Source: Anaerolineales bacterium (GTDB lineage Bacteria > Chloroflexota > Anaerolineae > Anaerolineales > UBA11579). Taken from it: a stretch of 64,000 nucleotides of DNA. The notes under the pieces were generated by a model. The model searched no databases. It saw nothing but the letters and a program-made list of their open reading frames with translations, and was not told the DNA's origin. This document shows positions 25,333 through 33,512 of this stretch, piece by piece. The DNA is taken from contig CP075367.1 of the NCBI GenBank assembly GCA_019454165.1, positions 1,466,805 through 1,530,804 on the forward strand, in the 5' to 3' direction. The number at the start of each line of letters is the position of its first letter. Position 1 is the stretch's first letter. Position numbers and translations under genes: made by a program.

Positions 25333-26109
25333 TTAGGGCAATTGTGCCAAAAGAGTTGCCAGGTCCGGCGCGATGTAGTCAGGCGCCGGCTGCCAGGCGC
25401 GCGCTTCGGCTTCGGTGGTGATGCCGCTGAGCACCAGGCCGGTGCGGCAGCCGGCCGCCTGGGCGCCGGCGATGTCAGTATCCACGCGGTCGCCGATCAT
25501 CATGGTTTCGGCGGGCGTGACGCCCAATGCGTCCATGGCAGCCATGAAGCCGGCCGTGCCGGGTTTGCCGATGATGGTGGGCTGCACGCCGCTGGCCGCC
25601 TGCAAGGCGGCCAGAATGCTGCCGGCGCCCGGCACCGGGCCGGCGGGCGAGGGCAGCGTGCGATCTGGGTTGGTGCCGACGAAGGCGGCACCCTTGGCGA
25701 TCAGCAGGGTGGCGGTGCGCAGTTTCTCGTAGGTCAGCTCGCGGTCGAGGCCAACGACGACAGCGACACAATCCGTATCGCTGATGGTGAAGCCGCGCGA
25801 TTGCACCGCCTCGCGCAGCCCTGTCTCGCCGATGACGTAAACGTTGCCTCCAGCTGGGTATTGCATATGCAGATAGTGTGCGGCGGAGTTGGCCGAAGTA
25901 TGGACCTGCTCAGGCTGTACCTCAGCGCCGAACTTGTGGAATTTTTCAAGGTACTGCTCTACGGTAAGGGTGGCGTTATTGGTGACGAAGGCGGCTTTGA
26001 GCCCCTTAGCCGCAATGGCGGCCAGGTTCTCAGGCACGCTGCCGATAGGTTCGGTGCCGCGCCACAGGACGCCGTCCATATCAAGAAGTAGAGCTTTAAG
26101 TTGTGTCAT
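25333..26109 (-). CDS. HAD-superfamily IIA phosphatase (NagD-like)
   Basis: 258 aa with HAD motif I LLLDMDGVLWRGTEPI near residue 10, motif II FVTNNATLT, a large IIA cap (about 75-180) and motif IV MIGDRVDTDIAGAQAAG. Such enzymes hydrolyse small phosphate esters such as nucleotides, glycerol phosphate or phosphoglycolate; the substrate cannot be read. Divergent from nothing close; it lies 18 bases upstream of rlmN on the same strand and may be cotranscribed with it. Confidence 0.88.
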   Translation of the reverse strand: MTQLKALLLDMDGVLWRGTEPIGSVPENLAAIAAKGLKAAFVTNNATLTVEQYLEKFHKFGAEVQPEQVHTSANSAAHYLHMQYPAGGNVYVIGETGLREAVQSRGFTISDTDCVAVVVGLDRELTYEKLRTATLLIAKGAAFVGTNPDRTLPSPAGPVPGAGSILAALQAASGVQPTIIGKPGTAGFMAAMDALGVTPAETMMIGDRVDTDIAGAQAAGCRTGLVLSGITTEAEARAWQPAPDYIAPDLATLLAQLP

Positions 26110-26117
26110 ATGGCGTG

Positions 26118-26123
26118 ATTATA
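26118..26123 (-). promoter_or_regulatory. -10 box of the HAD phosphatase gene, leaderless type
   Basis: The minus strand reads TATAAT, eight bases, then ATG at 26109. No ribosome site is present between. Confidence 0.55.
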
Positions 26124-26148
26124 GTCGTGGCTGCCTGCGGCAAAACAA

Positions 26149-26178
26149 AAAGAGCCTCGCCATGCGGCGAGGCTCTTT
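26149..26178 (-). terminator. Intrinsic terminator of the tig-clpP operon
   Basis: AAAGAGCCTCGCC / GGCGAGGCTCTTT, a 13-bp stem with a four-base loop; on the minus strand it is followed by TTGTTTTG. It lies 16 bases past the clpP stop. Confidence 0.93.
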
Positions 26179-26194
26179 GGGAGTGCAGTAGCTT

Positions 26195-26851
26195 TTACTT
26201 GCTATTGAGCTGCTTCAGCTCGCGGGGCTGCAGGACCTGGTCCACCAGGCCGTACTCCACAGCTTCCTGGGCGGTCATGTAGGTGTCGCGGTCGGTGTCC
26301 TTCTCGATCTCAGCCAGGGTGCGGCCGGTGCGCTCCACCAGAATTTCGTTGAGGCGGGCACGCTGGCGCAGGATCTCCTTGGCCTGGATCTCGATGTCGC
26401 TGGCCTGGCCGCCGCCGCCTTGCTGCCACGGTTGGTGCATGTGGATTGTGGCGTTGGGCAGCGCATAGCGGTGACCCTTGGCGCCAGCGGTCAGCAGAAT
26501 GGTGCCGAAGGAAGCGGTGAAGCCCACGGCAACGGTGCTGATCTGGTTGGGGATCATCTGCATGGTGTCGTAGATGCCCATGCCGGCGTAGATGGAGCCA
26601 CCCGGGGAAGAGATGTACATCTGGATCGGGGAATCCGGGTCCTCATTGCTCAAGTAGATGAGCTGGGCCACGGCCAGATTGGCCGTCTGGTCATCGATGG
26701 GCGTGCTGACCAGGATGATGCGGTTCTTGAGCAGCAGCGAGTAGATGTCGAAGGCGCGCTCGCCGCGGCCAGTGGATTCGATCACCATGGGGATGACCGA
26801 CTGCGGGTTGAAGCCGGGCTGGCCGGTAATGTTAGGCTTGTTCATTGTCAT
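26195..26851 (-). CDS. clpP: ATP-dependent Clp protease proteolytic subunit
   Basis: Serine peptidase of the Clp complex. Catalytic Ser in GFTASFGTILLTAGAKG, His in ATIHMHQP, Asp in DRDTYMTAQEAVEYGLVD. About 218 aa. Start ATG 26851 (MTMNKPN) or 26845; GGAAAGGAAA lies just before. It overlaps the end of tig by about 20 bases, the common tig-clpP order; clpX is not in the window. The Ser loop reads FTASFG rather than the commoner QAASMG, still with the nucleophile. Confidence 0.95.
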   Translation of the reverse strand: MTMNKPNITGQPGFNPQSVIPMVIESTGRGERAFDIYSLLLKNRIILVSTPIDDQTANLAVAQLIYLSNEDPDSPIQMYISSPGGSIYAGMGIYDTMQMIPNQISTVAVGFTASFGTILLTAGAKGHRYALPNATIHMHQPWQQGGGGQASDIEIQAKEILRQRARLNEILVERTGRTLAEIEKDTDRDTYMTAQEAVEYGLVDQVLQPRELKQLNSK

Positions 26852-28322
26852 TTTCCTTTCCTGTATCTTCGGCTGCGGGCTGGCTGGCCTCAGCGGGCAC
26901 AGCCTCCACAGCTTCGGGCTGCGCCTCAGCGGGAGCAGCTTCATCAATATTGACGCTGGCAGCCGCAGCTTCCTTTCGGTGCTCGTCACCCTTGCCGCGG
27001 CCGATAGCGTTCAGGCGGGCGAGGGTGCGGCGGATGACTTCTTCGCTCATGGTGCGGCTCACCAGGCTCTGGATGTTGTCCCGGTTGTTCATGAACTTGC
27101 GCATGTCCTGGGCCGAGACCATCTGCTGCAATTGAGCCAGCTTGAGCTGTACGATTCCCTGCATTTCGGCTTCGGGCACTTCAATGTTCTCCTGCCGTGA
27201 GGCTTCCATGATGACGAGCGATTTCTTCAAGCGCTCTTCAACAATGGGCTCGACTTCCTTCTCCAGGTCGTCCATGGTCATCTGACGGCTACCGAGGTAG
27301 CTGTCCATATCCATGCCGCGCGCATTGAGGTCAGGCAGCATGTCCTCGATGTAATGGTGCACCTCGTGGTGCAGCATCTGCGGCGGGAACTTGATCTCGC
27401 TCTCGGCGATCATTTGCGAGACGACCTTGTCTTCGTACTCGTCACGCGCTTGGCGGTTCAGGTTGTCGGTGAGCTGGCGCACGATCTCGGTGCGCAATTC
27501 GTCCACCGTTTTGTACTCGCCCACGCTCTGGGCCAGCTCGTCGTTCAACTCGGGCAGCTCACGCGCCTTGATCTCTTCAACCTTCAGAGTGAAGTTGGCG
27601 GTCTTGCCGCGCAGATCCTCGAACTCGGAGTCTTCTGCGAAAGTGTGCGGGAAGCTCTTTTCCTCGCCGGTCTTCAAGCCGATCAGGGTGCGGGAGAAGC
27701 CGGGGAAGGGCCACTCGTTCTTGGTGTCTACATCGGCCTTCTCGACCACCACCGGGTAGCTGCGCTCGGGCAGCAGTTCGGCGTCGCCTTCGGCAGCATC
27801 CTGCCGCTTGGCGCTGAGTTGGATATAGACGATGTCGCCTTCTTGCGCGGGGCGGTCGGCCGGGGTCAGCAGAGCGTTCTGCTCACGCAGGTTGGTGAAG
27901 ACATTCTGAATGTCCTCTTCGCTCGGCTGCTTCTCGTCGAAGGGAATGCGGATCTTGTCGTAATCGCCCAGCTTCACCACCGGCGAAAGCGGCACGCGGA
28001 ACTCGTAGACCGGCGGGGTCTTCTCCTCGTCGATCTTCTCGAGCGTACCGGGGCCGTACGGCTTCACGCCGGTCTCGGCGATCAGCTTGGGGTAGACATC
28101 ATCCAACATGATGTCGATGGCTTCGTCGCGGATGGCCGCTTCGCCAACCTGCTTCTCCACTACGTTGTAGGGGGCTTTGCCGGGGCGAAAGCCAGAGATC
28201 TTGACCTGCTTGGCAATTTTGCGAGCCGCTTTTTGCATGGCGCTCTGCATCGTCTCGGCTTCAATTTCAACCGTTAGGTGCAGCTGATGGTCATCAGAGG
28301 TGGTTTGGTTGGTGATCTTCAA
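26832..28322 (-). CDS. tig: Trigger factor
   Basis: Ribosome-bound chaperone and prolyl isomerase. The 496-aa protein has the ribosome-binding N domain with GFRPGKAPYNVVEKQVG (about 45), a PPIase/FKBP-like middle (about 155-250) and a helical C domain. The C-terminus is extended by an Ala/Glu/Pro-rich tail (EAAPAEAQPEAVEAVPAEAS), beyond the usual 430-450 aa. TTG start at 28322 with AAGGAAG eight bases upstream; a TATAAT box at 28367-28362 gives a leader of about 35-40 bases. Confidence 0.95.
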   Translation of the reverse strand: MKITNQTTSDDHQLHLTVEIEAETMQSAMQKAARKIAKQVKISGFRPGKAPYNVVEKQVGEAAIRDEAIDIMLDDVYPKLIAETGVKPYGPGTLEKIDEEKTPPVYEFRVPLSPVVKLGDYDKIRIPFDEKQPSEEDIQNVFTNLREQNALLTPADRPAQEGDIVYIQLSAKRQDAAEGDAELLPERSYPVVVEKADVDTKNEWPFPGFSRTLIGLKTGEEKSFPHTFAEDSEFEDLRGKTANFTLKVEEIKARELPELNDELAQSVGEYKTVDELRTEIVRQLTDNLNRQARDEYEDKVVSQMIAESEIKFPPQMLHHEVHHYIEDMLPDLNARGMDMDSYLGSRQMTMDDLEKEVEPIVEERLKKSLVIMEASRQENIEVPEAEMQGIVQLKLAQLQQMVSAQDMRKFMNNRDNIQSLVSRTMSEEVIRRTLARLNAIGRGKGDEHRKEAAAASVNIDEAAPAEAQPEAVEAVPAEASQPAAEDTGKENDNEQA

Positions 28323-28361
28323 GTTAATGACTTCCTTAAGAATTTAGAACGAACGGGCGAG

Positions 28362-28367
28362 ATTATA
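28362..28367 (-). promoter_or_regulatory. -10 box of tig
   Basis: The minus strand reads GC TATAAT. It is placed about 40 bases before the TTG start, leaving room for the AAGGAAG ribosome site. This is a normal leadered gene, in contrast with its neighbours. Confidence 0.5.
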
Positions 28368-28407
28368 GCATGTGGGGGCTTTGCGAGACTATCAGAGGAA
28401 TGTAAGC

Positions 28408-28459
28408 AAAACAGCGACACGAGGCAAAGAGTAAAACCAGCCTTGCGTGTCGCTGTTTT
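28408..28459. terminator. Long-stem terminator after tRNA-Leu
   Basis: AAAACAGCGACACG (28408-28421) and CGTGTCGCTGTTTT (28446-28459) form a perfect 14-bp stem around a 24-base loop. On the minus strand it lies just past the tRNA 3' end and ends in TTTT. Confidence 0.75.
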
Positions 28460-28464
28460 CCTTG

Positions 28465-28546
28465 TGGGGAAGGAGGGAGTCGAACCCTCACGCCTTGCGG
28501 CACATGATCCTAAGTCATGCTTGTCTGCCAGTTCCAACACTTCCCC
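28465..28546 (-). tRNA. tRNA-Leu (anticodon UAG)
   Basis: On the minus strand: acceptor GGGGAAG / CTTCCCC with discriminator A, anticodon stem CATGA / TCATG enclosing loop CTTAGGA (anticodon TAG), a long variable arm (TGCCGCAAGGCGT) typical of class II tRNAs, and T-arm GAGGGTTCGACTCCCTC. The CCA end is not encoded. Confidence 0.95.
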
Positions 28547-28554
28547 GGAATTCA

Positions 28555-28560
28555 ATTATA
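28555..28560 (-). promoter_or_regulatory. -10 box of tRNA-Leu
   Basis: The minus strand reads TATAAT eight bases before the first G of the mature tRNA. No strong -35 is evident. Confidence 0.5.
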
Positions 28561-28626
28561 GCAAGACCGGCTCTGTCCTATCGACTAATCAATTAATTGA
28601 TCCAGCGATTTGCTGTATCGGTCGAT

Positions 28627-28632
28627 TATTAT
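28627..28632 (+). promoter_or_regulatory. -10 box of the phoBR-linked unknown gene, leaderless type
   Basis: TATTAT followed by six bases and ATG at 28639, with no ribosome site between. Confidence 0.45.
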
Positions 28633-28638
28633 TCGTGC

Positions 28639-29067
28639 ATGTCCCGCGTTATCAAAACAGAGAATGTTGCCACTGACCGCACGCGCCTGATGAAGGCCAT
28701 GGCGATCGCCATGCGCGAACTGATCGCCAAGCAGGGCTTTGACAGCCAAGCCAGAGATCTGGCGGCGTTCATGGTGTTTGCGCTCGATGGCGTCACGCAA
28801 AGCGTGGAGCGCAGCGTGCAGCCGTGGGAGAAGCGCGGCTACTGGGTGAAAGCTGATCGCTTTCGCATGGATTGGGCATGGACCGAGCCCACAGCCAACA
28901 AGCTGCGCAACGCGCTGTTGGCCGATGATATGGGCGGCATTGCCGAAGGGATTGCCAGCCTGGCGCAACGACTGCAGAATATTGACGTACCCGCCAAGCA
29001 CCGCCTGGGAACGCCCTGGGTTGGCGCATGGGAGAAACTGAATGCCGCAAAAAGTGCTGGTCGTTGA
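28639..29067 (+). CDS. Conserved-looking protein of unknown function upstream of phoB (142 aa)
   Basis: Starts MSRVIKTENVATDRTRLMKAM and ends in KLNAAKSAGR. Soluble, largely helical by composition, rich in Ala, Trp and charged residues, no cysteine cluster, no membrane segment. The 3' end overlaps phoB by 26 bases, so it is translated from the same mRNA as the two-component system. I do not recognise a domain. Start set at 28639, after the -10 box; the open frame extends upstream to 28597. Position suggests an accessory role in phosphate signalling, which is inference only. Confidence 0.75.
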   Translation: MSRVIKTENVATDRTRLMKAMAIAMRELIAKQGFDSQARDLAAFMVFALDGVTQSVERSVQPWEKRGYWVKADRFRMDWAWTEPTANKLRNALLADDMGGIAEGIASLAQRLQNIDVPAKHRLGTPWVGAWEKLNAAKSAGR

Positions 29068-29740
29068 AGACGACGCCGCCATCCGTGAAGCGCTGACCTA
29101 TAACCTGGGCCGCGAAGGCTACGAGGTGGAGGCCGTTCGCGATGGGGTCGCCGCGGTGGCCGCCGTACGCAAGGACGAGCCCAGTCTGGTGGTGCTCGAC
29201 CTGATGTTGCCGGAGCTGGATGGTTTCGACGTCACCCGCGCCCTGCGCAAGGAAAGCAAAGTGCCGATCCTGATGCTGACCGCACGCGATGATGAGATCG
29301 ACCGCGTGCTGGGCCTTGAGTTGGGGGCGGATGACTATTTGACCAAGCCGTTCTCGATGCGCGAGCTGCTGGCGCGGGTCAAGGCCATGCTGCGCCGGGT
29401 ACAGATGGAGCACAGTGATGCGCAGGGGCCGGCGGCCAGCCAACTGCTGACCAGCGGCAACCTGACCATCGATGAGACGCGTCACGAAGTGACGCTGGAT
29501 GGGGCGGTGCTGGAACTGAAGCCGAAGGAGTATGAGTTGCTGCTGTTCCTGTTGCAGAACCGCGGCCGCGCCTATACCCGCGAGCAACTGCTCGAAAAAG
29601 TGTGGGGCTGGGAATTCGCCGGAGGCAGCCGCACGGTGGATGTGCATGTCCGCTGGCTGCGCTCCCGCATCGAGGCGGACGCCGAAACGCCGCAGCGTAT
29701 CATCACCGTGCGCGGTGTTGGATACCGCTTCGAAGGCTAG
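29042..29740 (+). CDS. phoB: Phosphate-type response regulator (OmpR/PhoB family)
   Basis: Receiver domain (1-120) with the acidic pocket VEDDAA, phospho-Asp in LVVLDLMLPELDG (about residue 54), Thr in MLTARDD and Lys in LTKPFSMREL; then a winged-helix DNA-binding domain (about 135-232) with LKPKEYELLLFLLQNRGRAYTREQLLEKVWG and RTVDVHVRWLRSRIE. Location right before a PhoR-like kinase and pstSCAB supports PhoB rather than another OmpR-type regulator. Confidence 0.92.
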   Translation: MPQKVLVVEDDAAIREALTYNLGREGYEVEAVRDGVAAVAAVRKDEPSLVVLDLMLPELDGFDVTRALRKESKVPILMLTARDDEIDRVLGLELGADDYLTKPFSMRELLARVKAMLRRVQMEHSDAQGPAASQLLTSGNLTIDETRHEVTLDGAVLELKPKEYELLLFLLQNRGRAYTREQLLEKVWGWEFAGGSRTVDVHVRWLRSRIEADAETPQRIITVRGVGYRFEG

Positions 29741-29746
29741 ATCCGT

Positions 29747-31015
29747 ATGCGCGGCATAAACCTCGGCCGCTTGTTGTTGGCGCTCGCCTTGCTAGGCGGC
29801 CTGCTGGTCTTTTTGTATTCACAGACTCGTCCGCTAGTCACTGACCCCGATGCTGTCCTGCTGTTGAACCGCGGCTTTTGGTTTGCCGGCTTGCTGTGCG
29901 CTTTTGTTGGCTTGGCGCTCGCCTGGTCTCCTGAGCCTGAGCACAACTTTGACCAAGGCATGGCGGAGTCAGCCGAACTGCGCCAGCAGCGCCAGTATTT
30001 GCAGGCCGTGCTGGATGGCAGCCCGGCGGGGATCGTGCTGGTGGCGGATGATGGCCGCGTGCTGCTGCACAATGTGCGCATGCAAGCCCTGTTTGCCCTC
30101 AGCGAGGATGAGCTGCACGCCGGCACGCTCACGCATCTGCTGCGCCAATACCAGTTCGTGGAACTGTGGAAGAAGGCAGCGCACACCGGCGCGACCCAGA
30201 CCACCATTGCAGAAGTGCCGCAAAGCAAGCGCATGCTGCGTGGGGTTGTGCAGCCGCTGGGCGATGAACTGCGCGGTCACAGCTTGATCGCCTTTGAAGA
30301 TGTGACCGAACTGCACCGCCTGGAAACTGTGCGCAAAGATTTTGTCAGCAATGTATCCCATGAGCTACGCACGCCGCTGACCTCGCTGCGCTTGCTGACC
30401 GAGAGCCTGCGCGGCGGCGCCATGGCCGAGCCGGCCACGGCGACCCGCTTTCTGACGCTGATGGAGACCGAAGTAGACGCGCTCACCAGCCTGGTAAGCG
30501 AACTGCTGGAGCTCGCTCGCACCGAATCGAAGGATGTGCAGCTGCAACTTGCGCCGACTGACCCCTGCGCCATGCTGCAGGCGGCTGCCGGCCGCCTGCG
30601 CATGCAAGCGGAGCGGGCCGGCGTGCTGCTTGCGGTGGAGTGCCCCGCTGGCTTGCCGGCGGCGCTGGCCGACCCGCCCCGGATAGAGCAAGTGCTGGTC
30701 AACCTTATTCACAACGCCATCAAGTTCACCCCGCGGGGCGGCCGCATCACGGCCACCGCCAGCAGCCGGACGGGGGTGATCGAGTTCGCGGTGCAGGATA
30801 CTGGCGTGGGCATCGCAGTAGAGGACCAGGCACGCATCTTCGAGCGCTTTTACAAGACGGATCCTGCGCGCAATCGCACGGGCACAGGCTTGGGCCTGGC
30901 GATCTCCCGGCATGTCGTTGAGGCCCACGGCGGCCACATCGGCGTGACCAGCCAAGAGGGCAAGGGCAGCCGGTTCTTTTTTACTTTGAGTGCTAGTGGG
31001 GCAAGTGAACAGTGA
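29747..31015 (+). CDS. phoR: Phosphate-type sensor histidine kinase
   Basis: 422 aa: two membrane helices near the N-terminus (about 8-25 and 43-60) with a very short loop between them, a PAS domain (about 80-190), HisKA with the phospho-His in DFVSNVSHELRTPLTSLRLL (about 207), and HATPase_c with NLIHNAIKFTP, DTGVGI and TGLGLAISRHVVEAHGG. The tiny periplasmic loop fits PhoR, which senses through the Pst transporter rather than by ligand. phoU, the usual bridge, is missing here. The last codons lie in a heptamer repeat. Confidence 0.92.
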   Translation: MRGINLGRLLLALALLGGLLVFLYSQTRPLVTDPDAVLLLNRGFWFAGLLCAFVGLALAWSPEPEHNFDQGMAESAELRQQRQYLQAVLDGSPAGIVLVADDGRVLLHNVRMQALFALSEDELHAGTLTHLLRQYQFVELWKKAAHTGATQTTIAEVPQSKRMLRGVVQPLGDELRGHSLIAFEDVTELHRLETVRKDFVSNVSHELRTPLTSLRLLTESLRGGAMAEPATATRFLTLMETEVDALTSLVSELLELARTESKDVQLQLAPTDPCAMLQAAAGRLRMQAERAGVLLAVECPAGLPAALADPPRIEQVLVNLIHNAIKFTPRGGRITATASSRTGVIEFAVQDTGVGIAVEDQARIFERFYKTDPARNRTGTGLGLAISRHVVEAHGGHIGVTSQEGKGSRFFFTLSASGASEQ

Positions 31016-31039
31016 GCAGGGAACAGGGAGCAGTAAACA
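31005..31039. repeat. Five tandem heptamers at the end of phoR
   Basis: Units GTGAACA, GTGAGCA, GGGAACA, GGGAGCA, GTAAACA follow one another without gaps. The phoR stop codon (31013-31015) is inside the second unit. Same period as the array between prfB and moaC but a different sequence. Confidence 0.8.
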
Positions 31040-31217
31040 CTAAAACAGGGCTAATGATGCAGCTAAGACTGCTTTAGCTTCCTGCTTCCTGATCACTTAT
31101 CACTCATCTCTTGCCTTAACAAACCCATAACATTCCACCGCGGGGGGCTTAACCCTGGGTTGATACCATGCCCACGTGTTCAAATCCTTTTTCATGTTCC
31201 CTAAGGAGGAACTACCC

Positions 31218-32219
31218 ATGAATCGCAAGCTGTACCTTGGCTTCTCCGCGCTGGTGATCGCCGGCGTGCTGCTGGCCGCCTGCGGCGCTCCTGCGACCGC
31301 GACCCAGGCTCCGAGCCAGCCCACGTCTGCTCCGGCTCAGCCCACCACGGCTCCGACCCTGGATCCGTTCAGCCCACTGGCTGTTTCCGGCGAGATCATT
31401 ACGGCCGGCAGCTCCACCGTCTTCCCGCTGTCTGAGCGCATGGCTGAGCGCTTCAACGATGAAGGCTTCAGCGGCAGCATCACCATCGATAGCGTCGGCT
31501 CCGGCGCGGGTATTGAGCGCTTCTGCGTTGCCGGTGACACCGACGTGGCGAACTCGAGCCGCGGCATCCGCGAGACCGAGATCGCTTCCTGCCAGTCCAT
31601 CGGCCGTGACCCCATTGAATTCCGTGTAGGTACGGATGCTCTCTCCGTGGTGGTTAGCCAGGCCAACGACTTCATCACCGATGTGACGACTGAAGAGCTG
31701 GCCCTGATCTTTGGTGAAGCCACCAACTGGTCAGACGTTCGCCCCGAGTGGCCTGACCAGCCGATCCAGCGCTACGTGCCTGGCACGGACTCCGGCACCT
31801 TCGACTACTTTGTTGAGCATGTGTACGGCAGTGACCCCACCGTCACTCTGGCCGCTGGCAACACCCAGCGCAGCGAGGATGACAACGTACTGGTGCAAGG
31901 TATCCAGGGCAGCCCGTATGCCATCGGTTACTTTGGCTACGCCTACTACGCTGAGAATGCCAGCACCCTGCGCATCCTGAGCCTGGATGGTGTGGAGGCC
32001 AACGATGTCTCGGTTGAAGACGGCAGCTATGGTTTGGCTCGCCCGCTGTTCCTGTACACCACCGCTGACATTCTGAACCAGAAGCCCCAGGTCGCTGCGT
32101 TCCTGCACTTCTACCTGACCTTCGTAAACGAAGAGATCGTGGAAGTGGGTTACTTCCCCGCCAGCGAATCTGCTCTGCAGGCCGCGCGGGATGCGTTCAA
32201 CGCTGCCCTAGGCAACTAG
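31218..32219 (+). CDS. pstS: Phosphate ABC transporter substrate-binding lipoprotein
   Basis: Periplasmic/extracellular phosphate binder. Signal with lipobox LLAACG (Cys about residue 22), an Ala/Thr/Pro/Gln spacer to about 50, then a PstS fold: ITAGSSTVFPLSERMAERF, SVGSGAGIERFC, ANSSRGIRE, TDALSVVVS and VPGTDSGTFDYF, which supply phosphate-binding Ser/Asp/Arg residues. 333 aa. ATG at 31218 has AAGGAGGA seven bases before it. Confidence 0.93.
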   Translation: MNRKLYLGFSALVIAGVLLAACGAPATATQAPSQPTSAPAQPTTAPTLDPFSPLAVSGEIITAGSSTVFPLSERMAERFNDEGFSGSITIDSVGSGAGIERFCVAGDTDVANSSRGIRETEIASCQSIGRDPIEFRVGTDALSVVVSQANDFITDVTTEELALIFGEATNWSDVRPEWPDQPIQRYVPGTDSGTFDYFVEHVYGSDPTVTLAAGNTQRSEDDNVLVQGIQGSPYAIGYFGYAYYAENASTLRILSLDGVEANDVSVEDGSYGLARPLFLYTTADILNQKPQVAAFLHFYLTFVNEEIVEVGYFPASESALQAARDAFNAALGN

Positions 32220-32246
32220 CACTAGCCAAGCAGCACTTCTCCTTCG

Positions 32247-32282
32247 GATTGGGGCGGCCGGAAACTTTCGGCCGCCCCAATC
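32247..32282 (+). terminator. Hairpin between pstS and pstC
   Basis: GATTGGGGCGGCCG / CGGCCGCCCCAATC, a perfect 14-bp GC-rich stem with an eight-base loop, without a T-run. It may protect or partly terminate the pstS message, so that the binding protein is made in excess over the permeases. Confidence 0.7.
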
Positions 32283-32299
32283 GCCTGAATTGGGACAGT

Positions 32300-32305
32300 T
32301 ATAAT
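32300..32305 (+). promoter_or_regulatory. Possible internal -10 box before pstC
   Basis: TATAAT overlaps the first possible ATG (32304), which therefore cannot start a protein from this promoter; the ATG at 32346 would. Confidence 0.35.
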
Positions 32306-32345
32306 GAAATTCCATTTTCACAGCCCGAGCCCAAAAGCAGGCCCA

Positions 32346-33512
32346 ATGCCACTCACTCGTGCCACTGAGCAGTCCCTTCCTGCAACTTCTTTGAAGCGCA
32401 AATTGCGTCTGCGAGAGCTAGTTATCCAGGCGGTGCTGTTCCTGTGTGGCTTGTTTTCCATTTTTGTTACAGTCGGAATTATTTATGAGCTGGGCAAAGA
32501 ATCCATGCTCTTTTTTGGTCGCACCCAATGGGAACGCACCAACAAGCCCATTGTTGCAGCCATATCAGCAAGTGATGTTCAGTTCGAGGTTAGCAACATC
32601 GGTGCAATGGCAAGCCCAGGCGAAGTTATCCGGCTGGATGATGAGCTGCTGATGCTGACCGCTGTCGAGGGCAGCACATACTTCGTGGAGCGCGGTTTCC
32701 GCGACTCGCTACCGGTGCCGCACGCGGCCGAGACGATCATTTACCGCGGTGTAGACCCCAGCGTATGGGAGTTTCTCACAGGCACTAGTTGGGCTCCGCA
32801 TGCGGGCCAGTTTGGCGTTTTGCCGCTGCTCAATGCCACGCTGATGGTCTCAGGCATCGCTATTCTGGTAGCCCTGCCGTTGGGGCTGGCGGCGGCCATC
32901 TACCTCAGCGAGTATGCGTCGCCGAAAGCGCGCAATACGCTCAAGCCCATTCTCGAAGTCCTGGCCGGTGTGCCCACAGTGGTATACGGCTATTTTGCGC
33001 TGACGTTCATGACGCCACTCTTGCGCAGCATCTTCGGGCAGGATACGGTGCAGATCTACAACACCGCCTCGGCGGGCATCGTGATCGGCATTCTGATCCT
33101 GCCGCTGGTGAGCACCATCAGCGAGGATGCGCTCAACGCCGTGCCGCGCTCGCTGCGTGAGGCCGCCTATGGCTTGGGGGCTACGCGGCTGGAGACAGCG
33201 GTGCGGATCGTGCTGCCAGCAGCCTTTTCTGGCATCGCCGCGGCGGTCATCATCGCCATCTCGCGCGCCATTGGCGAAACCATGGTGGTGGCGCTGGCAG
33301 CAGGCGCCGGGCCGGCCTTCACCTTCAACCCCTTCCAGGCGGCCGAGACCATGACCGGGCACATCGTACGCATCAGCGGCGGTGACCTGAGCTACGACTC
33401 GCTGGATTACAACAGCATCTTTGCCATCGGCCTCATGCTGTTCGTCATGACCCTGGCGCTCAACATCTTCAGCCAATACATCGTGCGCCGCTTCCGCGAG
33501 GTATACGAATAA
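32346..33512 (+). CDS. pstC: Phosphate ABC transporter permease PstC
   Basis: Inner-membrane permease. One N-terminal helix (about 20-45), then an extracytoplasmic region of about 90 residues ([18 protein letters not shown] ... [18 protein letters not shown]) and a five-helix BPD_transp_1 core with the EAA-like loop [24 protein letters not shown]. The extracytoplasmic part is longer than in E. coli PstC. ATG 32346 (MPLTRATEQ) is preferred over 32304. Stop overlaps pstA start (TAATG). Confidence 0.9.
   Translation: MPLTRATEQSLPATSLKRKLRLRELVIQAVLFLCGLFSIFVTVGIIYELGKESMLFFGRTQWERTNKPIVAAISASDVQFEVSNIGAMASPGEVIRLDDELLMLTAVEGSTYFVERGFRDSLPVPHAAETIIYRGVDPSVWEFLTGTSWAPHAGQFGVLPLLNATLMVSGIAILVALPLGLAAAIYLSEYASPKARNTLKPILEVLAGVPTVVYGYFALTFMTPLLRSIFGQDTVQIYNTASAGIVIGILILPLVSTISEDALNAVPRSLREAAYGLGATRLETAVRIVLPAAFSGIAAAVIIAISRAIGETMVVALAAGAGPAFTFNPFQAAETMTGHIVRISGGDLSYDSLDYNSIFAIGLMLFVMTLALNIFSQYIVRRFREVYE

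Noticed and set aside
31016..31217. A Pho box before pstS
   Set aside because: TTAACCC-T-GGGTT looks dyad-like, but no repeat pattern matching a known PhoB/PhoP site at correct spacing could be shown.
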